From positions 62,001 to 126,000 of the forward strand of contig JAKSDK010000801.1 of assembly GCA_022360095.1 (NCBI GenBank): a DNA stretch of 64,000 nt, read 5' to 3'. The notes under the pieces were generated by a model. That model worked only from the letters and a program-made list of their open reading frames with translations. It did no database searches and had not been told where the DNA came from. Of the stretch, positions 1 to 9,071 are shown one piece after another. The stretch's first letter is position 1, and each line of letters opens with the position of its first letter. The position numbers and the translations under genes are program-made. The DNA comes from Phycisphaerales bacterium (lineage in GTDB: Bacteria > Planctomycetota > Phycisphaerae > UBA1845 > UTPLA1).

Positions 1-557
1 TCATCATTCATCTCGGTGGGATCGAGTTCGCCGAGATCAAAATTCCTAGATACGGCATCGCCTTGCGTCTTCGGAATTCTGCTCTCCAGCTCTTGCAGCT
101 TCTGCAAGACCTCAGACAAACTGGGTTTGCCAGGGGGATTCGGTGCACCTGTTCTGTTCCAACCAAGTAAGTCCAGGTACCTCTCGCGCAGCGCGTTTGC
201 CTCCGGGTCGGTGCGTCCATCCAATTCGGAGATCCCCTTCAATGCCGCCTCTCTCATACCCTTGGGGAGTTGAGTACCGCGTCCTCCTGCGCCGGCTTCA
301 AGCCTCCCATTGATTCCCCGCATCTTGGCGCCTGCCGCAACTGTGAGAGTGACGTAACCTTCGACCCCGGGGTCTTGAATATTCCCATATCCGTCGACGA
401 CCCAATCATCGAGTATTCCTTGATCTGCGACTTTGCTGATCGCCATCTCAGCCGCACCGCCCATCTGGCCGACGATCTTGTTTATCGACGAGTCGATGCA
501 TCCGGGGACGACGGCAACCAGCAGTACACACAACAACATGATGATTCTCGTTCGCAT
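1..557 (-). CDS. Predicted lipoprotein in phage lysis region (3' end off window)
   Basis: The reading frame runs uninterrupted from an ATG at 557 to the window edge, giving at least 185 residues; the C-terminus is missing. The first 20 residues form a lipoprotein signal: MRTR, a hydrophobic stretch, then the lipobox V-P-G-C with Cys20 as the likely lipidated residue. The mature part is rich in Gly, Ala and charged residues and ends in a helical, Leu/Glu-rich stretch. A purine-rich AAAGGAG lies about 9 bases before the ATG. It is the last visible gene of the prophage late region, directly after a one-pass membrane protein. A role in lysis or the envelope (spanin-like lipoprotein, superinfection exclusion) is an inference from position and lipobox only. 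I do not recognise a family. Confidence 0.75.
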   Translation of the reverse strand, partial: MRTRIIMLLCVLLVAVVPGCIDSSINKIVGQMGGAAEMAISKVADQGILDDWVVDGYGNIQDPGVEGYVTLTVAAGAKMRGINGRLEAGAGGRGTQLPKGMREAALKGISELDGRTDPEANALRERYLDLLGWNRTGAPNPPGKPSLSEVLQKLQELESRIPKTQGDAVSRNFDLGELDPTEMND

Positions 558-631
558 TTTCTCTGACTCCTTTCAAACTGTTCCACCAACCGCGGTTTGG
601 CTCGGCATCTGGTGGTCGAATGACCGAACCG

Positions 632-964
632 CTAGTTCTTGTGTCCGTCGAGCTTGTTCAGCAGAATCTTGTTCTGCGTTTCTCCTAGTTTTTCCACTAC
701 GTTTTGAAGGTTCTCCGTTGCCGCGATCACCGCCGCATGCCCCGGCTGTTGTATATGCGCGATTGCGATGCCACCGATTGCCCCAAGCACTAACGTCACG
801 ATCCAAATCGCAAGCCGGACCGTCCCGTTGAGTCGCGCCACCTGACAGACCAGGCCCTTCTGGGGGTCACCGTTGCCGGTGATGATCTTCGCAAGGACGC
901 CGATCTCTTCTCTTATTCCCGACTGGATGTTCTCTGCTGATTGCTCACCCATTCTTCTGCTCAT
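632..964 (-). CDS. Small single-pass membrane protein, holin-like position
   Basis: A 110-residue protein with a polar N-terminal half, one clear membrane segment at about residues 46-66 (AIWIVTLVLGAIGGIAIAHI) and a charged C-terminal tail. It follows the appendage genes and precedes a lipoprotein, where tailed phages often keep lysis genes. The ATG at 964 is the longest sensible start. An ATG at 952 is directly preceded by AGAAGA and may be used instead. The longer upstream extension reads into the preceding gene and is unlikely. Holin or holin-associated function is inferred from size, single membrane segment and position; no family motif is visible. Confidence 0.6.
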   Translation of the reverse strand: MSRRMGEQSAENIQSGIREEIGVLAKIITGNGDPQKGLVCQVARLNGTVRLAIWIVTLVLGAIGGIAIAHIQQPGHAAVIAATENLQNVVEKLGETQNKILLNKLDGHKN

Positions 965-1047
965 CAAAAGCGATGCCCGGCGCGACGTTCGATCCAAGTG
1001 GGTTCTTCTGATCGACCGGAATTGCCGCGCCGGGCAAAGCTGCACTC

Positions 1048-1878
1048 CTAGGTAAACGTGATCGCACTGCTGTAGTGGATCAGGCCCTGGAGGATGACAC
1101 CCATGTACCATGTCTGGGCACCGGCCTCCGTTATCCGAATAATCGCCTGGCCATTGGCGTCCGCCTTGACGCGGATCCGCTTGTTCGCCGTCAACGTGCC
1201 GAAATCAGTTCCAGTTTGAATGGCAATCCCTCCGCTTGGAGCGGTCGCCGTCTCCCAGCCCTCGAGGGCGTCGGCCAGAAACAACTCAAGAATGCGGCCC
1301 TCCGACAGATCGTTGCCTTGGGCATCCTTGACCTGGATGGTGACATCGATGTCGTCCCCCGATTCGGCACCCACACTGAATGCGACAAAGTTGATGACGT
1401 CCGCGACCTCGTCTGCCAGGTTCTCGAGTCCCAGGCCTGCCAGATGGACCAGCGTGGCAAACGGTCGCTGATCCGTCACATCATCGGCACTGAATCCGGC
1501 GCTGTCCGTGACCACCTTGTACATAGGCCAGGAGCCCGCCTGGAATCCCGTAGTGTTGACCTGAACGACGCCGTTGCTCGGCCTCAATTCGATGTAGTTG
1601 GTTTGGTTCGCCGTCAACACCACGTTTCCGGCGGCCACGGTTTGAATCGCCCCGCGCCCGGTGTGAAAGATGCCGGCATGGAAAGCAAACGTCAGCCCAT
1701 TCGACGCGGCTTCGTTCCAGGAAAGCGGATTGACGGCCGCCAGTCGATCGTCCACCGCGCGTTGTTGCTTGAAGGCCAGATCAAAGATGTCGGCTACGGA
1801 CAGTTTCGCCGCGTTGTTCGGCAGCTCGTCGTCGATCCTGGACTTGACGATGGGTGTGATTGGATTAGCAAGCGACAT
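1048..1878 (-). CDS. Phage appendage/fibre-like structural protein, paralogue of next gene upstream
   Basis: A 276-residue protein starting MSLANPITPIVKSRIDDELP, matching the start of the adjacent gene (SNPITPAVQNRIEEEMP). The middle part contains short beta-rich stretches, among them TANQTNYIELRPSNGVVQVN and YKVVTDSAGFSADDV. The last ~110 residues form a domain also seen at the C-termini of the proteins at 1891-2787 and 16317-17159 (ELFLAD, GGIAIQTG, then IIRITEAGAQTWYMGVILQG). This looks like an Ig/invasin-like beta-sandwich. Virion surface decoration or receptor contact is an inference from the shared domain and late-operon position. Start at 1878 is an ATG, 12 bases after the previous stop. 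Confidence 0.75.
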   Translation of the reverse strand: MSLANPITPIVKSRIDDELPNNAAKLSVADIFDLAFKQQRAVDDRLAAVNPLSWNEAASNGLTFAFHAGIFHTGRGAIQTVAAGNVVLTANQTNYIELRPSNGVVQVNTTGFQAGSWPMYKVVTDSAGFSADDVTDQRPFATLVHLAGLGLENLADEVADVINFVAFSVGAESGDDIDVTIQVKDAQGNDLSEGRILELFLADALEGWETATAPSGGIAIQTGTDFGTLTANKRIRVKADANGQAIIRITEAGAQTWYMGVILQGLIHYSSAITFT

Positions 1879-1890
1879 ATCGATATCCCC

Positions 1891-2787
1891 TTACGGAGGA
1901 GTCAAATTGAACGACGTCGAATAGAAGACCAGTCCGTCGACGATGACACCCAGGTGCCAGGTCTGTGCCTGGACGCTGTGCGTAACTCGGACGGTGATGA
2001 CGCTGAAAAAGGGACTAACCGTGAGGCTCCGGCAACGGATGCGCCGACCTGTATCGAGCGTTTCCAAGAGCTGACCACCGGCGCTCATCCCACCATCGGC
2101 GACCGTGGCGCTGAGGTACCCGCCTTGCGTGTCCGCCAGAAAAACCTCGAACGCGCGACGGCCGAAGAGGGACGGCGCAATCACCGGATGCTCTGCCGTG
2201 GGATGCCCGAGTTCGATCGTAATCTCGCGGAATCCTCCGGGGTCCGCGGGACTAATCGTGAACTTGGCTTGGTTTGGCCGGATCAGGTGGCCAACGGAAG
2301 ACACGTCATCGATGTTCGCAAAATCAATGACCTTGCCGTCCAGGATCATCGGCCAGGGAATCTTCGGTGTGACCTGCGTAATTTCGCCGGCGAGCGTTAC
2401 CACCTCGAAGACTGGAAGGCGATCGGCCGAGAAGCCTGCTTGGTTCACAGACACGGTGCCGATGAAGAGTGTGACCTCGAGCTCGATGTAGTTCGTGGCA
2501 TTGTCCGCAAGCGCGACCGTGCCCGCCGGCGTTTCAGCGGTGAACGTGCTGGTCCCGGGCCCCGTCCCCAGATGTGTCAGTCCGCTGTTGTATCCGAACG
2601 TCAGCCCCGATGTGGTCTTCGTATTCTGCGAAAAATGCGTGAGAATCGGGAGGTTGCCCTGTCGGATGGAGCTCAGGTGCGCGAACAGATCCTTGAGATA
2701 AACCGCGATCGAAACGCCCTCGGCCTTGGCCGCCGGCATTTCCTCTTCGATCCGGTTTTGAACCGCTGGCGTAATCGGGTTGCTCAC
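1891..2787 (-). CDS. Phage appendage/fibre-like structural protein
   Basis: A 298-residue protein if translation starts at the GTG at 2787 (SNPITPAVQNRIEEEMPAAK); the paralogue at 1048-1878 begins with the equivalent residues, which decides this start over the longer frame from 2811. The central part has the same FGYNSGLTHLGTG / LADNATNYIELEV arrangement as the paralogue. The C-terminal ~110 residues carry the shared virion domain (FEVFLAD, GGMSAGGQLLETL, VITVRVTHSVQAQTWHLGVI). The pair probably arose by tandem duplication. A fibre or baseplate appendage is likely; the exact role cannot be read from sequence. Confidence 0.75.
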   Translation of the reverse strand: MSNPITPAVQNRIEEEMPAAKAEGVSIAVYLKDLFAHLSSIRQGNLPILTHFSQNTKTTSGLTFGYNSGLTHLGTGPGTSTFTAETPAGTVALADNATNYIELEVTLFIGTVSVNQAGFSADRLPVFEVVTLAGEITQVTPKIPWPMILDGKVIDFANIDDVSSVGHLIRPNQAKFTISPADPGGFREITIELGHPTAEHPVIAPSLFGRRAFEVFLADTQGGYLSATVADGGMSAGGQLLETLDTGRRIRCRSLTVSPFFSVITVRVTHSVQAQTWHLGVIVDGLVFYSTSFNLTPP

Positions 2788-2855
2788 AGCACGTACTCCG
2801 CTGCTTCGCACCCGCGGTTTGATTGTCGCCTAAGGAATCGTTCGCACTGCCTTCG

Positions 2856-3284
2856 CTAAATCGCGATGTCCGTCGTGTCCTGTAGGATCCGTCGCGACTG
2901 CAGCTGACCGTTGGGGCCGATCACTTCGGCTCGGCCCGATCGAAGATCGCTGAGAAGATCGGCGCCCTGCCTGAGAAGCTCGTTCGCGTCGAGTTCGCCG
3001 GTGTCGGCACCAAACTTCATGAGCCAAGCATACCCCGAACCGATCAGGTTTGCCAAGTGCTTTATGATCTCCGGCGGATTCGCTTCCCAGCCACTGACGT
3101 CGAAGACCTTGATCAATCCGGTGTTGATGCGATGAAAGGCATCGGTCTCGGCGCGTCGGAGATCGTCGGCCGTGAACGGCTTGGCCTGATCGATGTGTAA
3201 ATCGGACGGATTACCCTCTTCGTTCGTAAAGTTCTTGAGGTAGCCCTCCCCAAAGATGAGCGTGTGGTAAGCGTGGTTTTCCAT
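2856..3284 (-). CDS. Small phage structural/completion-type protein
   Basis: A 142-residue soluble, acidic protein beginning MENHAYHTLIFGEGYLKNFT. It contains ADDLRRAETDAFHRINTGLI and WEANPPEIIKHLANLIGSGYAWLM, an arrangement reminiscent of Mu gp36/DUF1320-type proteins in which a small helical protein monitors residue-level packing in the head-tail joint. That resemblance is weak and is my inference. Its start (3284) is adjacent to the stop of the upstream gpG-like gene (3285), so the two are translated in tandem. The position, after the tail genes, is unusual for a head-completion protein. Confidence 0.6.
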   Translation of the reverse strand: MENHAYHTLIFGEGYLKNFTNEEGNPSDLHIDQAKPFTADDLRRAETDAFHRINTGLIKVFDVSGWEANPPEIIKHLANLIGSGYAWLMKFGADTGELDANELLRQGADLLSDLRSGRAEVIGPNGQLQSRRILQDTTDIAI

Positions 3285-3992
3285 CTATCGACCTCGTGAT
3301 CGGTGAGCAACCCGAAGCATTGTAGCAAGCTTCCCTGCCAATGCTCTTTGAAACCAGTTCAGGATTGCGGTGCTCGGGCGCTTTGGCAGCGGCCTGGCGG
3401 GAATCGTCACGGTCTTCCCGGACATCTTTCGAAATGCGCCGCGCAATTGAAAAAACACACGATTCCACCTGCCACGGACGCCCGTGACCGTCGCTGTTCC
3501 TCGGGACACTCGGCGAACACCGAGGATGGATTTCGGTACATTCCGTTCAAGGTCACGCTCCCGGCCTTGATCGTAAACGAACGCCGCTTGGTGCTGCTTC
3601 TGGTGCTTGGCCAGGATGGGGCTCCTGGATCCGGCCCTCGCGCTCACATTACTGACCTCGAAGATGTTGAAACTATGTCCACGCTCGAGCGTCTTTAGTG
3701 TCTCCCCCCGGTCGATCAGCGGCCGAGCTCGCCGCGCAGCCGCCGATAGCTGTTTGAGTGACTTGATGTCGGCTCCCTCGCGCCCCCTGGATAGCGCACG
3801 GGTCGTCGGGCTGATTTTCTTCCATTCTCTACGCGATCGCCCCCGATACTCCCGCTGGAGGTACTTGAGTGTGCGTTCCGCAGCCTCGAGCAGAATCGGC
3901 CTGAACATCCCAGTCTGAGCCTGGCGAAGAATCAGACTCACGGCGATCCGCAGCTTGTCGAACGGCCCCTTGAATTGAAGGTAATAGCCCAT
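3285..3992 (-). CDS. Phage virion morphogenesis protein (gpG-like)
   Basis: A 235-residue, strongly basic protein starting MGYYLQFKGPFDKL. The pattern W-K-K-I-S-P-T-T-R followed by RPLIDRGETLKTL and, near the end, TIPARPLPKRPS matches the layout of phage virion-morphogenesis/tail-completion proteins (Mu gpG, P2 gpS type), which end in a PARPF-like motif. The start at 3992 lies just after the preceding stop at 3994; an upstream ATG at 4043 would overlap that gene by 50 bases and lacks support. Probable role: maturation of the head-tail joint or tail terminus. Family assignment is from motif recognition only. Confidence 0.7.
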   Translation of the reverse strand: MGYYLQFKGPFDKLRIAVSLILRQAQTGMFRPILLEAAERTLKYLQREYRGRSRREWKKISPTTRALSRGREGADIKSLKQLSAAARRARPLIDRGETLKTLERGHSFNIFEVSNVSARAGSRSPILAKHQKQHQAAFVYDQGRERDLERNVPKSILGVRRVSRGTATVTGVRGRWNRVFFQLRGAFRKMSGKTVTIPARPLPKRPSTAILNWFQRALAGKLATMLRVAHRSRGR

Positions 3993-3993
3993 A

Positions 3994-4404
3994 TCAACGA
4001 GCTCCACATGCTCCACAGCCGGACGGCTTTCCTCTCGCAACACTTAGCCACCTGGTTGGCTCGTCTGGGCATCGCTCTGCGGCTAGTGAGGTTTTGGGGC
4101 CAACGGGGCACCCGCAAAGATCACACTTGCCGGACACATTGTGTTCACAGGATCGGCAGATCATTCTTCTGTGCTCGATGATCTCCGCCGGCGCCTGTTC
4201 CAGGTGAAGCGCCGCCTTTGTACGCTTGACCGCACCCTTCAGAGCATAGGGGACGATAAATGCCTTGTGCCTGTGGATCGGACAAAACGGTTTCCCGATG
4301 CGACCGAGGACCTGGAGTCGGACATTCTTCAGCAGTTCACAACGTAGCGTCTGGCTATCAGAGTGCTCGCAGGCGCTGCAGATTTCTAGAATTCGATGTG
4401 TGGA
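3994..4404 (-). CDS. Double zinc-ribbon phage protein
   Basis: About 136 residues from a GTG at 4404 that overlaps the preceding gene by 19 bases. Two cysteine clusters are visible: CSACEHSDSQTLRC near the N-terminus, and CRSCEHNVSGKCDLCGCPVG followed by ERCPD in the second half. Such paired CxxC modules are common in small phage proteins that sit among tail genes. Function is unknown; a structural zinc ribbon in tail assembly is the simplest reading. A longer frame reaches 4515 but its extra N-terminus lies over the previous gene and is Arg-rich shadow sequence. Confidence 0.65.
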   Translation of the reverse strand, partial: STHRILEICSACEHSDSQTLRCELLKNVRLQVLGRIGKPFCPIHRHKAFIVPYALKGAVKRTKAALHLEQAPAEIIEHRRMICRSCEHNVSGKCDLCGCPVGPKTSLAAERCPDEPTRWLSVARGKPSGCGACGAR

Positions 4405-5192
4405 CACTCGATCCTTGCCTCCGGTTCGGTAGTGAGATCTTCTGAAGGATAGCAGCCGTCTTCGTCCGACAGGTCTTGATTGCAGTCGCCGGCCGGAAAC
4501 ACCGGACAGTTGCAATCGCCGAAGGTGGTGATGATGGCGATATTGATCGCACCCGACAGGATGTTGGGTGGCGCGAACTTGACGGACGCACTGATTGCCC
4601 CACAGCCACCGCAGGGATTCAGATCAAACTGGATTCCCACGGTCGCCCGTGAACCGATCGGGTCGTTAAAGGGCGCACACTCGGGGATCGCTGGTGTTTG
4701 GTCAAACGCTTCGACGATCGCTCCGTATCGGCAAATCGATGGAAGCGGGAACGGCTGTGGCGCGGGAATCGGAAGAAGCTGCTGCGGCGCCACCAGTCCA
4801 CCAAGCATCTCAATCCAGAACGCTCGAATTTTTTTCCAGCACATGACGCGATCAGCCATCCCGACACCAGGCCAGTTCGGCGGAGGTTCTGATTCAACAC
4901 CGGTTTGTTGTAGGGCGAACGAGAAGTTCATGGCCACGGGGATATCTTCTGGACTGTTCGTGCAGGTCTCGCACGCGACAGACAGGTCGCAAAGCTCCTC
5001 TTCTTGAATCACATCGCACAAGAGACACGCACCGAGGCCCCCAAATCCGGACCGTCGCCGAAACCCACCGATCGCCGCGCATTCTTCTTCCGTCAGATCG
5101 AAGCAGTTGAATGTAGAGCCGCCGGTGTCGACGCAACAGCCACAGATCTCATCTTGTTGACAACAATGACAGGCAGCGTGTCTCCAGGTCAT
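4386..5192 (-). CDS. Cysteine-rich phage tail-region protein
   Basis: A 268-residue protein starting MTWRHAACHCCQQDEICGCC; the start codon overlaps the upstream stop by four bases (ATGA at 5189-5192), which fixes it. The N-terminal 100 residues contain many paired cysteines (HCCQQ, CGCC, CLLCD, CETC), and more occur in the C-terminal half (NPCGGCGA, CNCP, CNQD). The middle has a Pro-rich segment. This is unusual for a cytosolic phage protein and suggests either metal clusters or disulfides in the virion. It sits between the large hub-like protein and a zinc-ribbon protein. No family recognised. Confidence 0.65.
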   Translation of the reverse strand: MTWRHAACHCCQQDEICGCCVDTGGSTFNCFDLTEEECAAIGGFRRRSGFGGLGACLLCDVIQEEELCDLSVACETCTNSPEDIPVAMNFSFALQQTGVESEPPPNWPGVGMADRVMCWKKIRAFWIEMLGGLVAPQQLLPIPAPQPFPLPSICRYGAIVEAFDQTPAIPECAPFNDPIGSRATVGIQFDLNPCGGCGAISASVKFAPPNILSGAINIAIITTFGDCNCPVFPAGDCNQDLSDEDGCYPSEDLTTEPEARIECPHIEF

Positions 5193-8041
5193 GGGTTCAC
5201 TCCGATACACGTGCCGTCGTCGGCGTTGGGGACCGTCATCATCCAAAGACGATCGTCGACGATCTCCCCTTGCGCCGGCGGGAGTCCGCCCATCAGTTCA
5301 ATCGGGACGACCGCGCCGAGGGCAATCGGCTGCACGGCGAAACCGCCCGGGTAGGAACCGCCCGTGATGTCGACTCCGTGTCCTTCGACACCCTCGCCGG
5401 TGTTGAATAACTCAATGCTGTTCTGGATGTTGCTGAAATTGCGTCCCAACCCCTTGATGACGAACCCGCTTGCGGTCTTCTCCATCTCCTCGCCCGTGTA
5501 CTTCCATTTGTTGTTACCGTTCGACTCTTGTTGAGTGATCTTGGCCCACGTCCGCTGCACGTCTTTTCCGGCCGGGAGCCTGATCCGTACAAGCACCATC
5601 GGTAACCCGCCCTGCTCGCCGATGTCGTTGGCTGTCACGAACTGCACGACCTGGAAGAAGCCGCCGTCCCGATAGCCGATGTAGGGGTCCTCGTCGTCCA
5701 TCGCGTTCCCGGGCCGGATGAAATCACCCTGGCGCACGTTGTTGAACGCCCGCACGAACGCAAACCCGGAGTAAGCCGCGTAACCCGTCCCGTGGATGGG
5801 AAGTGGGAACTCGGTCACGACGTAGTTTTTCAGCAGGCCTGGGTTTTTCGATTTCTCTGCAGGGAAAGGCTCGATCGTTCCCAAGAAAGAATCCTGCAAC
5901 TCGAGGAACGAGAAGGCGGGAACCACTTCCGGTTCGAAGGCGTCGTCGACCGATACATTCTGAATGGTGAGCAGTCCCGGGCGCGTAGCAGTCTCCGACG
6001 GGGACTCTGGGGTATGGTTGGTCGCCGGTGTGTCGCCGCCGTGATCCTGGTTTGGAAGCGCACTGAAGTTGACGAGATCGCTTCGCTCGTTTCGTCCGAT
6101 TGACCTCGTGGCCCGTCGCTTGAACAGCCCCTCTTCATAGGGCGCCGTCCGAGCCGAGCGTGCCCGCTCTCGATTCGCAGACATCGACGTAGTGACTTCA
6201 TTGTTGGTGATGGACCAGGTGATCTGCCGTAGAAGTCCATCCGTGCTCATTTTGAGAAGATACGGAACACTTCCGCTTCCTGACATGCCGGCCTGATTTA
6301 CGCTTTCTCGCTCCTTTATCAACTTTATGGCGTATTTGTTCAGTGACTCAAGATTGAAGATCGGGTCTTCGCCAGGAACTCCCTTGATCAACAACACAAG
6401 CTCGGGGTGCCTGACGATGTTTGCGTTTTCGAGAGGAACATTCGGTGGGTACCGATAGAAATCCGCATCCGTCACCTGGCTCAGCCATGTGTTGGGATCA
6501 TCTGGGTTTTGCTGATCGGGCCTCACGCGCTGCTTTGCATGGTAGGCCCAACGCAGCGACACTTCGGCCGGGCGAGCGATCTTCAGCGGGCCCTCTATCC
6601 TGAACCTCATTTCTGAGAACTTGATAATGCCGTTGCGAAAATCGATCGTGAAACCGCTTTCCTCGAGCTGTTCCTTTTGATTGTCGTCGATGACGCCCGA
6701 AGCGATTGGCTTGTAGTCGCTCACACCCACCTGGGGTTTTTGTCTCACTGATCGGGCACCAACGCGCTTAGGTGTCACGATCGTGGGCAGAATGGGCAGT
6801 TTCCAGAGTTGATCCTCCGGAAGCCGATACCACTTCCATACACCCTGTCGTGCTACTTTGAGGACGTCTTCGAACATGTAGGGATCCTGTCCTTCTGGAG
6901 CCGTTGGGACCTTCACATTTCCCTTGACGGGGTCTGCCGCCAGGTCAATGAAGCCGTGCTCGCTCATCACGAATTCAAAAAGACCGTAAGGAAGAGGGTC
7001 CCCCACGTCGGACGTTATAGCATAGGACAGGTCCACCAGCGGTTTGACCTGTCCATCCAAATCCGGGGCCACGGGCTCGAGCAACAGCGTGCGTTCCTCG
7101 ATCACCGTGCGGCCACCCACGACCACCGTGTCTGCCGTCCCTTGATCGGTCGCCGTCTCGGTGGACTCTTCGAAGTTGATTCCCGGCGGCAGCGTCACAC
7201 CGCTCGCCTGTTGGGGATGCCACTCACTCAGTTTGACGACAACGAGCTTGCCGCTCAGGTCGCCGCCCGTAAGTTCGATCTGGTGGCGCAGGTTGACACC
7301 GTTCGTCCAGAGGCAGACAGAATATCCGTGCTCGTTCAGTAGCGCCTCGGCTTCGCGCGCGGGATTGGCATATTCCCATTTGACCGCAGGGAAGATCGGG
7401 ATGTCGTCCCCGATGGCGGACTTCATGTCCTCGGGCTGGTCCGCATTCAGGAATTCAAGCTGTTCGTCGGTTTGGATCCTCAGCATGGACGTGTCGTACT
7501 CGGAAGCTGTCAGGCCCATGGCCTCAAAACAAAGCTTGACGAGTTCGCGCAGCGTCTTCGGAAAGTCCAGCTTCTCGAGTGTCCCCGACTCGATCACAAG
7601 TTGGTCATCCGGACGAATTGGAAGTCCGTTTTGGTCCTCAGTCTTCAGCTCGATCGTCTCATGCGGAACGTTGTAGTACCCGGTGATGGCCCCGACGTTG
7701 AGCAGGTGTCTCGCGTCCTTGATCGTAACGATCAGATCCTGCGAGGCGCCTCGTGCGCTGTCAACGAACGTCACGTCGTGGATCTTTTCGAAGCGGTGCA
7801 CGATCTGCGCGCCAGAAGTCGGATCGACCAGCACGAGGTTCACGATGCTTCCTTTGCGGGGAAGCGGTAACGCCGGATCATACGGAATTCGTATCTGGTT
7901 GAGATTCGGCGCCATGCCGATCGTGCGTGTATAGCTCACACCGGACGGGGCGTCGATCGGGTACCGAATCTCTCTATCCAACTCAAAGAGATGAGGGAAC
8001 TGAAAGATGCCCGGTGGAATTGGAACTGGCGGAAACAGTGA
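5189..8041 (-). CDS. Large tail hub / tail-associated protein
   Basis: About 950 residues. It follows the tape measure and a distal-tail-like gene, the place of the hub (Tal, gp44/gpD-like) in siphophages. Short recognisable stretches include NLVLVDPTSGAQIVHRFE, DLIVTIKDARHLLNVGAITG and many beta-rich segments. The frame is open to 8101 but that would overlap the previous gene by 41 bases; a GTG at 8041 with AAGGGG nine bases upstream is preferred. Likely function: central hub at the tail tip, contacting fibres or the cell wall. The assignment is positional plus general character; no enzymatic motif was found. Confidence 0.65.
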   Translation of the reverse strand, partial: SLFPPVPIPPGIFQFPHLFELDREIRYPIDAPSGVSYTRTIGMAPNLNQIRIPYDPALPLPRKGSIVNLVLVDPTSGAQIVHRFEKIHDVTFVDSARGASQDLIVTIKDARHLLNVGAITGYYNVPHETIELKTEDQNGLPIRPDDQLVIESGTLEKLDFPKTLRELVKLCFEAMGLTASEYDTSMLRIQTDEQLEFLNADQPEDMKSAIGDDIPIFPAVKWEYANPAREAEALLNEHGYSVCLWTNGVNLRHQIELTGGDLSGKLVVVKLSEWHPQQASGVTLPPGINFEESTETATDQGTADTVVVGGRTVIEERTLLLEPVAPDLDGQVKPLVDLSYAITSDVGDPLPYGLFEFVMSEHGFIDLAADPVKGNVKVPTAPEGQDPYMFEDVLKVARQGVWKWYRLPEDQLWKLPILPTIVTPKRVGARSVRQKPQVGVSDYKPIASGVIDDNQKEQLEESGFTIDFRNGIIKFSEMRFRIEGPLKIARPAEVSLRWAYHAKQRVRPDQQNPDDPNTWLSQVTDADFYRYPPNVPLENANIVRHPELVLLIKGVPGEDPIFNLESLNKYAIKLIKERESVNQAGMSGSGSVPYLLKMSTDGLLRQITWSITNNEVTTSMSANRERARSARTAPYEEGLFKRRATRSIGRNERSDLVNFSALPNQDHGGDTPATNHTPESPSETATRPGLLTIQNVSVDDAFEPEVVPAFSFLELQDSFLGTIEPFPAEKSKNPGLLKNYVVTEFPLPIHGTGYAAYSGFAFVRAFNNVRQGDFIRPGNAMDDEDPYIGYRDGGFFQVVQFVTANDIGEQGGLPMVLVRIRLPAGKDVQRTWAKITQQESNGNNKWKYTGEEMEKTASGFVIKGLGRNFSNIQNSIELFNTGEGVEGHGVDITGGSYPGGFAVQPIALGAVVPIELMGGLPPAQGEIVDDRLWMMTVPNADDGTCIGVNP

Positions 8042-8060
8042 CACCGTGACACAACCCCTT

Positions 8061-9065
8061 CTACGGAAGTGGAAGACTCCTCGGGCCGATTGGACCAACA
8101 AGCGGCTGATCGCTCACCATCGCGAAACGCCAGCTCAGGCGGTATCCCGTGTAGCCACTTCCATCCGGCAGCGGCACGGGTGACTGTCGTACGATCTTGG
8201 GCGGTTCGAAATCCGGGAAGCTCAGGATCTTGGCCGCAAACGCCTGCTCGTTCGGGTAGGCCGTGCGGCCGACGGCCGATCCGGTCTGGAAAACAAACGT
8301 CGGAAGCATCGGGCCCATCTGCAGAAGCGGAGGGATTTCACCGAGCATCAGGCGCGGCTTGACAACGCGCGTCTGATTCTGCACCTCGACCGTCTCCTCG
8401 AAATCAAAGACATCGATCCCCGCCGAATGATCGGCGACATCGATCGTGAACCGTGCCACGTTCTTGAATACGCCGGCGGAGTTGTAACGCGCGTCAATCT
8501 GGCGACCCAGGACCAAGCCGGTTGCTGACAGATCGAACTTCAGTTGATCGATATGGAGTTCGATTTCCGCCAGCGACACACCCGTCAGTGTCCCCGAGAT
8601 TCGCAGGATCGAATGATTGCCGGCAGGCTGGCGGGTAACCGTGTATTCACCAAACAGATTGGTGCCAGCGAATGAGCCGCCCTCTTGATCCAGCGTCTCT
8701 TTTCTAAACACACCCGAGACGTCGATTCGAAAGGGAAGATGCGTTGCATAGCCTGTGTCGTCATCCGGAAGATCGACTCGTGTCGTCAGGCCCCCGATGG
8801 CCAGGTTGTTGCGGAGCGCTTTGATGATCGTCTCGCCGTCTTTCCAAAGAAGGTCGGACTGAACAGCAAAGGCGGCCTCGAGCGCCACGCGCATGGCCTT
8901 AATGGAAGTCGGCGATTGGGCGGCTTGATCGTATAGGTCCCCCGCCAGTGTCCAGGTCTGCCGATAGGCCTCGGGGTCGGCAACGCTCTGGGCCGGCTGG
9001 CGCGAGATGGTGACTCTCGGGGAAAGCGGAAAGACGTATTCGCCGTATTGTACGCTCAGTGCCAT
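8061..9065 (-). CDS. Distal-tail-like phage protein
   Basis: A 334-residue protein starting MALSVQYGEYVFPLSPRVTI, six bases after the tape measure stop. N-terminal text such as 'VQYGEYVFPLSP' and the SPTSIKAMRVALEAAF segment is typical of proteins that begin the tail tip, with mixed beta strands throughout (FRIDVSGVFRKE, HSILRISGTLTG). The order tape measure, this gene, large hub is that of Dit in siphophages. Specific homology is not certain; position is the main evidence. Confidence 0.6.
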   Translation of the reverse strand: MALSVQYGEYVFPLSPRVTISRQPAQSVADPEAYRQTWTLAGDLYDQAAQSPTSIKAMRVALEAAFAVQSDLLWKDGETIIKALRNNLAIGGLTTRVDLPDDDTGYATHLPFRIDVSGVFRKETLDQEGGSFAGTNLFGEYTVTRQPAGNHSILRISGTLTGVSLAEIELHIDQLKFDLSATGLVLGRQIDARYNSAGVFKNVARFTIDVADHSAGIDVFDFEETVEVQNQTRVVKPRLMLGEIPPLLQMGPMLPTFVFQTGSAVGRTAYPNEQAFAAKILSFPDFEPPKIVRQSPVPLPDGSGYTGYRLSWRFAMVSDQPLVGPIGPRSLPLP

Positions 9066-9071
9066 GTCGTT

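Noticed and set aside
1075-2859. A 594-codon plus-strand open frame
   Set aside because: It lies opposite two well-supported paralogous appendage genes and has Arg/Asp-rich, unstructured translation; it is a shadow of the high-GC minus-strand codons.
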